DNA of 6,644 bases from Betaproteobacteria bacterium (lineage in GTDB: Bacteria; Pseudomonadota; Gammaproteobacteria; Burkholderiales; Burkholderiaceae_C): the NCBI GenBank assembly GCA_025354965.1, contig JANXLW010000253.1:1-6644 (forward strand), read 5' to 3'. Each line of letters starts with the position of its first letter. The first letter of the stretch is position 1. The notes below the pieces were generated by a model, which saw only the letters and a program-made list of their open reading frames with translations, did no database searches and was not told the origin of the DNA. The position numbers and the translations under genes are program-made. Below, one piece after another: positions 5,172 through 6,644 of this stretch.

Positions 5172-6062
5172 TTAAAGCGTTTCTGCCAGCATACGGGCCA
5201 CACCTTGCTGCCAGCTTGGCAGGCTCAACCCGAAAGTGGCTTGCAGCTTGCGGGTGTCGAGGCGCGAATTGTGCGGTCGCCTGGCCGGGGTTGGGAAGGC
5301 ACTGCTAGCCACCGGTGCTACTTCGCTGGCCTTGATTTTTATCGCTGGCTGCACAAGCCTGGTCTGGGCTAACACGTAGTTTGCATAGCCGCACCAGCTG
5401 GTCTCGCCGCCAGCAGCCAGGTGGTAGAGCCCGGCGTCGCCGGGGCGCTGCAGTAGCTGGCGGATGGCGTGCGCCGTCACGTCTGCCAACAGCTCGGCGC
5501 CGGTGGGTGCGCCAAGCTGGTCATCAATCACTGTCAGGCGTTCGCGCTCCTGCGCCAAGCGCAATATGGTTTTGGCAAAGTTGTCACCGCGCGCAGCGTA
5601 GACCCAACTGGTGCGAAAAATAAGGTGCCGCGGGCAAACGGCCCGGATGAGTTGTTCGCCTTCGAGCTTGGTTTGACCGTAGACGTTCTGAGGCGCCGGG
5701 GTGTCGCTCTCGGTCCACGGCCGGCTGCCACTGCCGTCAAACACGTAGTCGGTGCTGTAGTGCACCAGCCAGGCGCCGATGCGGGCCGCCTCCTGCGCCA
5801 GCAAGCCGGGCGCCAACGCATTGAGCGAGCGAGCCAAGTCAATCTCGGTCTCGGCTTTGTCCACTGCGGTGTGCGCAGCTGCATTGACGATCAAGTCCGG
5901 CTTCAGAGCTCGGACAGTATCCATGAGGCCGGTCAGATTGCTGAAATTCCCACAATGGTCAGTGCTGTCATGGTCCAGCGCCACCAACTCGCCTAACGGC
6001 GCCAGGCTGCGCTGTAGTTCCCAGCCCACTTGCCCGCCTTTGCCAAAAAGAAGAATCCTCAT
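5172..6062 (-). CDS. rfbD: dTDP-4-dehydrorhamnose reductase (RmlD)
   Basis: Reduces the 4-keto group with NAD(P)H in the last step to dTDP-L-rhamnose. It is a 296-residue short-chain dehydrogenase/reductase of normal length. The Rossmann dinucleotide loop LLFGKGGQVGWEL is at 4-16. NAAAHTAVDKAE (60-71) contacts cofactor, STDYVFDG (103-110) holds the catalytic Thr104, and YGQTK (128-132) is the catalytic YxxxK. Further family motifs are FRTSWVYA and DQLGAPTGAELLAD, and the C-terminus has the RP-NSRLDTRKL substrate-domain motif. Its ATG overlaps the rfbB stop as ATGA (6059-6062), which suggests translational coupling. The order B-D-A-C is common in proteobacterial rhamnose operons. Confidence 0.97.
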   Translation of the reverse strand: MRILLFGKGGQVGWELQRSLAPLGELVALDHDSTDHCGNFSNLTGLMDTVRALKPDLIVNAAAHTAVDKAETEIDLARSLNALAPGLLAQEAARIGAWLVHYSTDYVFDGSGSRPWTESDTPAPQNVYGQTKLEGEQLIRAVCPRHLIFRTSWVYAARGDNFAKTILRLAQERERLTVIDDQLGAPTGAELLADVTAHAIRQLLQRPGDAGLYHLAAGGETSWCGYANYVLAQTRLVQPAIKIKASEVAPVASSAFPTPARRPHNSRLDTRKLQATFGLSLPSWQQGVARMLAETL

Positions 6063-6644
6063 GCGCGCTCAGCGTAGTTGGTTTGTAGCCAATCCCGATA
6101 AGCGCCCGACTGCACATGCGTGACCCAGGCCCGGTTGTCCAGGTACCACTGTACGGTCTTGCGAATGCCGGACTCGAAAGTCTCCGCTGGTTTCCAGCCC
6201 AACTCACGCTCCATCTTGCTGGCGTCAATGGCGTAGCGCCGGTCGTGGCCGGGGCGGTCCCGGACAAATGTGATCTGCGTCTTGTAACTGGTGCGGTCAC
6301 TTCTGGGTTGCAGTTCATCGAGCAGCGCACAGACGGTGTGCACGATCTCGATGTTGGGCTTTTCATTCCAGCCACCGACGTTGTAGATCTCGCCAACGCG
6401 CCCGGCCGCCAGCACCCGGCGAATGGCGCTGCAATGGTCTTTGACGTACAACCAGTCGCGCACTTGAAGGCCATCGCCGTAGACCGGTAGCGGCTTGCCG
6501 GCCAGCGCATTGACGATGATCAATGGGATCAATTTTTCTGGAAAATGCAGCGGACCGTAGTTGTTGCTGCAGTTGGTGGTCAGCACTGGCAAACCGTAGG
6601 TGTGCAGCCAGGCGCGAACCAGATGGTCGCTGGCTGCCTTGCTG
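6059..6644 (-). CDS. rfbB: dTDP-glucose 4,6-dehydratase (RmlB), C-terminal part (cut by right edge)
   Basis: The C-terminal 194 codons plus stop of RmlB, the NAD-dependent enzyme that converts dTDP-glucose to dTDP-4-keto-6-deoxyglucose. The frame is open to the right edge. The first visible residues are SKAASDHLVRAW, where the Lys (codon 6638-6640) is the lysine of the catalytic YxxxK; the Tyr is just outside. Then come TTNCSNNYGPLHFPEKLIPL, DGLQVRDWLYVKDHC (the usual DWLYVEDH motif), YNVGGWNEKPNIEIV, FVRDRPGHDRRYAIDASKM and LGWKPAETFESGIRKTVQWY, all standard for the family. The N-terminal Rossmann half and the operon promoter lie beyond the window. One minor departure is LHF where the family usually has YHF. 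The frame is intact. Confidence 0.96.
   Translation of the reverse strand, partial: SKAASDHLVRAWLHTYGLPVLTTNCSNNYGPLHFPEKLIPLIIVNALAGKPLPVYGDGLQVRDWLYVKDHCSAIRRVLAAGRVGEIYNVGGWNEKPNIEIVHTVCALLDELQPRSDRTSYKTQITFVRDRPGHDRRYAIDASKMERELGWKPAETFESGIRKTVQWYLDNRAWVTHVQSGAYRDWLQTNYAERA

Noticed and set aside
5469..5996. A 175-codon + strand open frame opposite rfbD
   Set aside because: It is antisense to an intact reductase gene, with no recognisable domain.
1..6644. A defence system, mobile element, CRISPR array or other new multi-gene system
   Set aside because: All coding space is explained by known families, and I saw no direct-repeat/spacer pattern, transposase, integrase, terminal inverted repeats with target duplication, or tRNA. 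The novelty that remains is limited to the regulatory DNA around hns and the TetR gene.

Overview
This window reads as chromosomal DNA of a betaproteobacterium, most likely order Burkholderiales and probably family Comamonadaceae. That is inferred from the protein flavour: a roughly 600-residue-class acyl-CoA dehydrogenase behind a TetR regulator, an SlmA-type gene directly after argB, and an H-NS with a Burkholderiales-like tail. No rRNA or other taxonomic marker is present, so the assignment is a judgement. All nine protein genes lie on the minus strand, so in transcription order the window runs from its right end to its left end.

Right part (about 6644 to 3683): the dTDP-L-rhamnose operon in the order rfbB (rmlB, 5' end outside the window), rfbD, rfbA, rfbC. 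The genes are packed tightly (a 4-base ATGA overlap, then 17- and 14-base gaps). Together they convert glucose-1-phosphate and dTTP to dTDP-L-rhamnose, the donor for O-antigen, capsule or other rhamnosylated glycans. The glycosyltransferases that would use it are not in view.

Middle part (3682 to 1461): a 175-base A+T-rich intergenic stretch, then an H-NS-family nucleoid protein gene, argB (N-acetylglutamate kinase, second step of arginine synthesis) and slmA (TetR-fold nucleoid-occlusion factor). The intergenic stretch carries the most unusual non-coding structure here: a strong terminator-like hairpin facing the + strand with no + strand gene behind it, a second hairpin that competes with it, and four copies of TATTCAA.

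Left part (1460 to 1): a second TetR-family regulator followed after 5 bases by an acyl-CoA dehydrogenase that runs off the left edge. The regulator is preceded by a recognisable sigma70-type promoter overlapped by a near-perfect palindrome, which fits an autoregulated repressor controlling a fatty-acid oxidation gene.

I see no mobile element, CRISPR array, tRNA, rRNA or phage gene. Most of the window is ordinary housekeeping and surface-sugar DNA. I do not see a new multi-gene system; the points worth a second look are regulatory.
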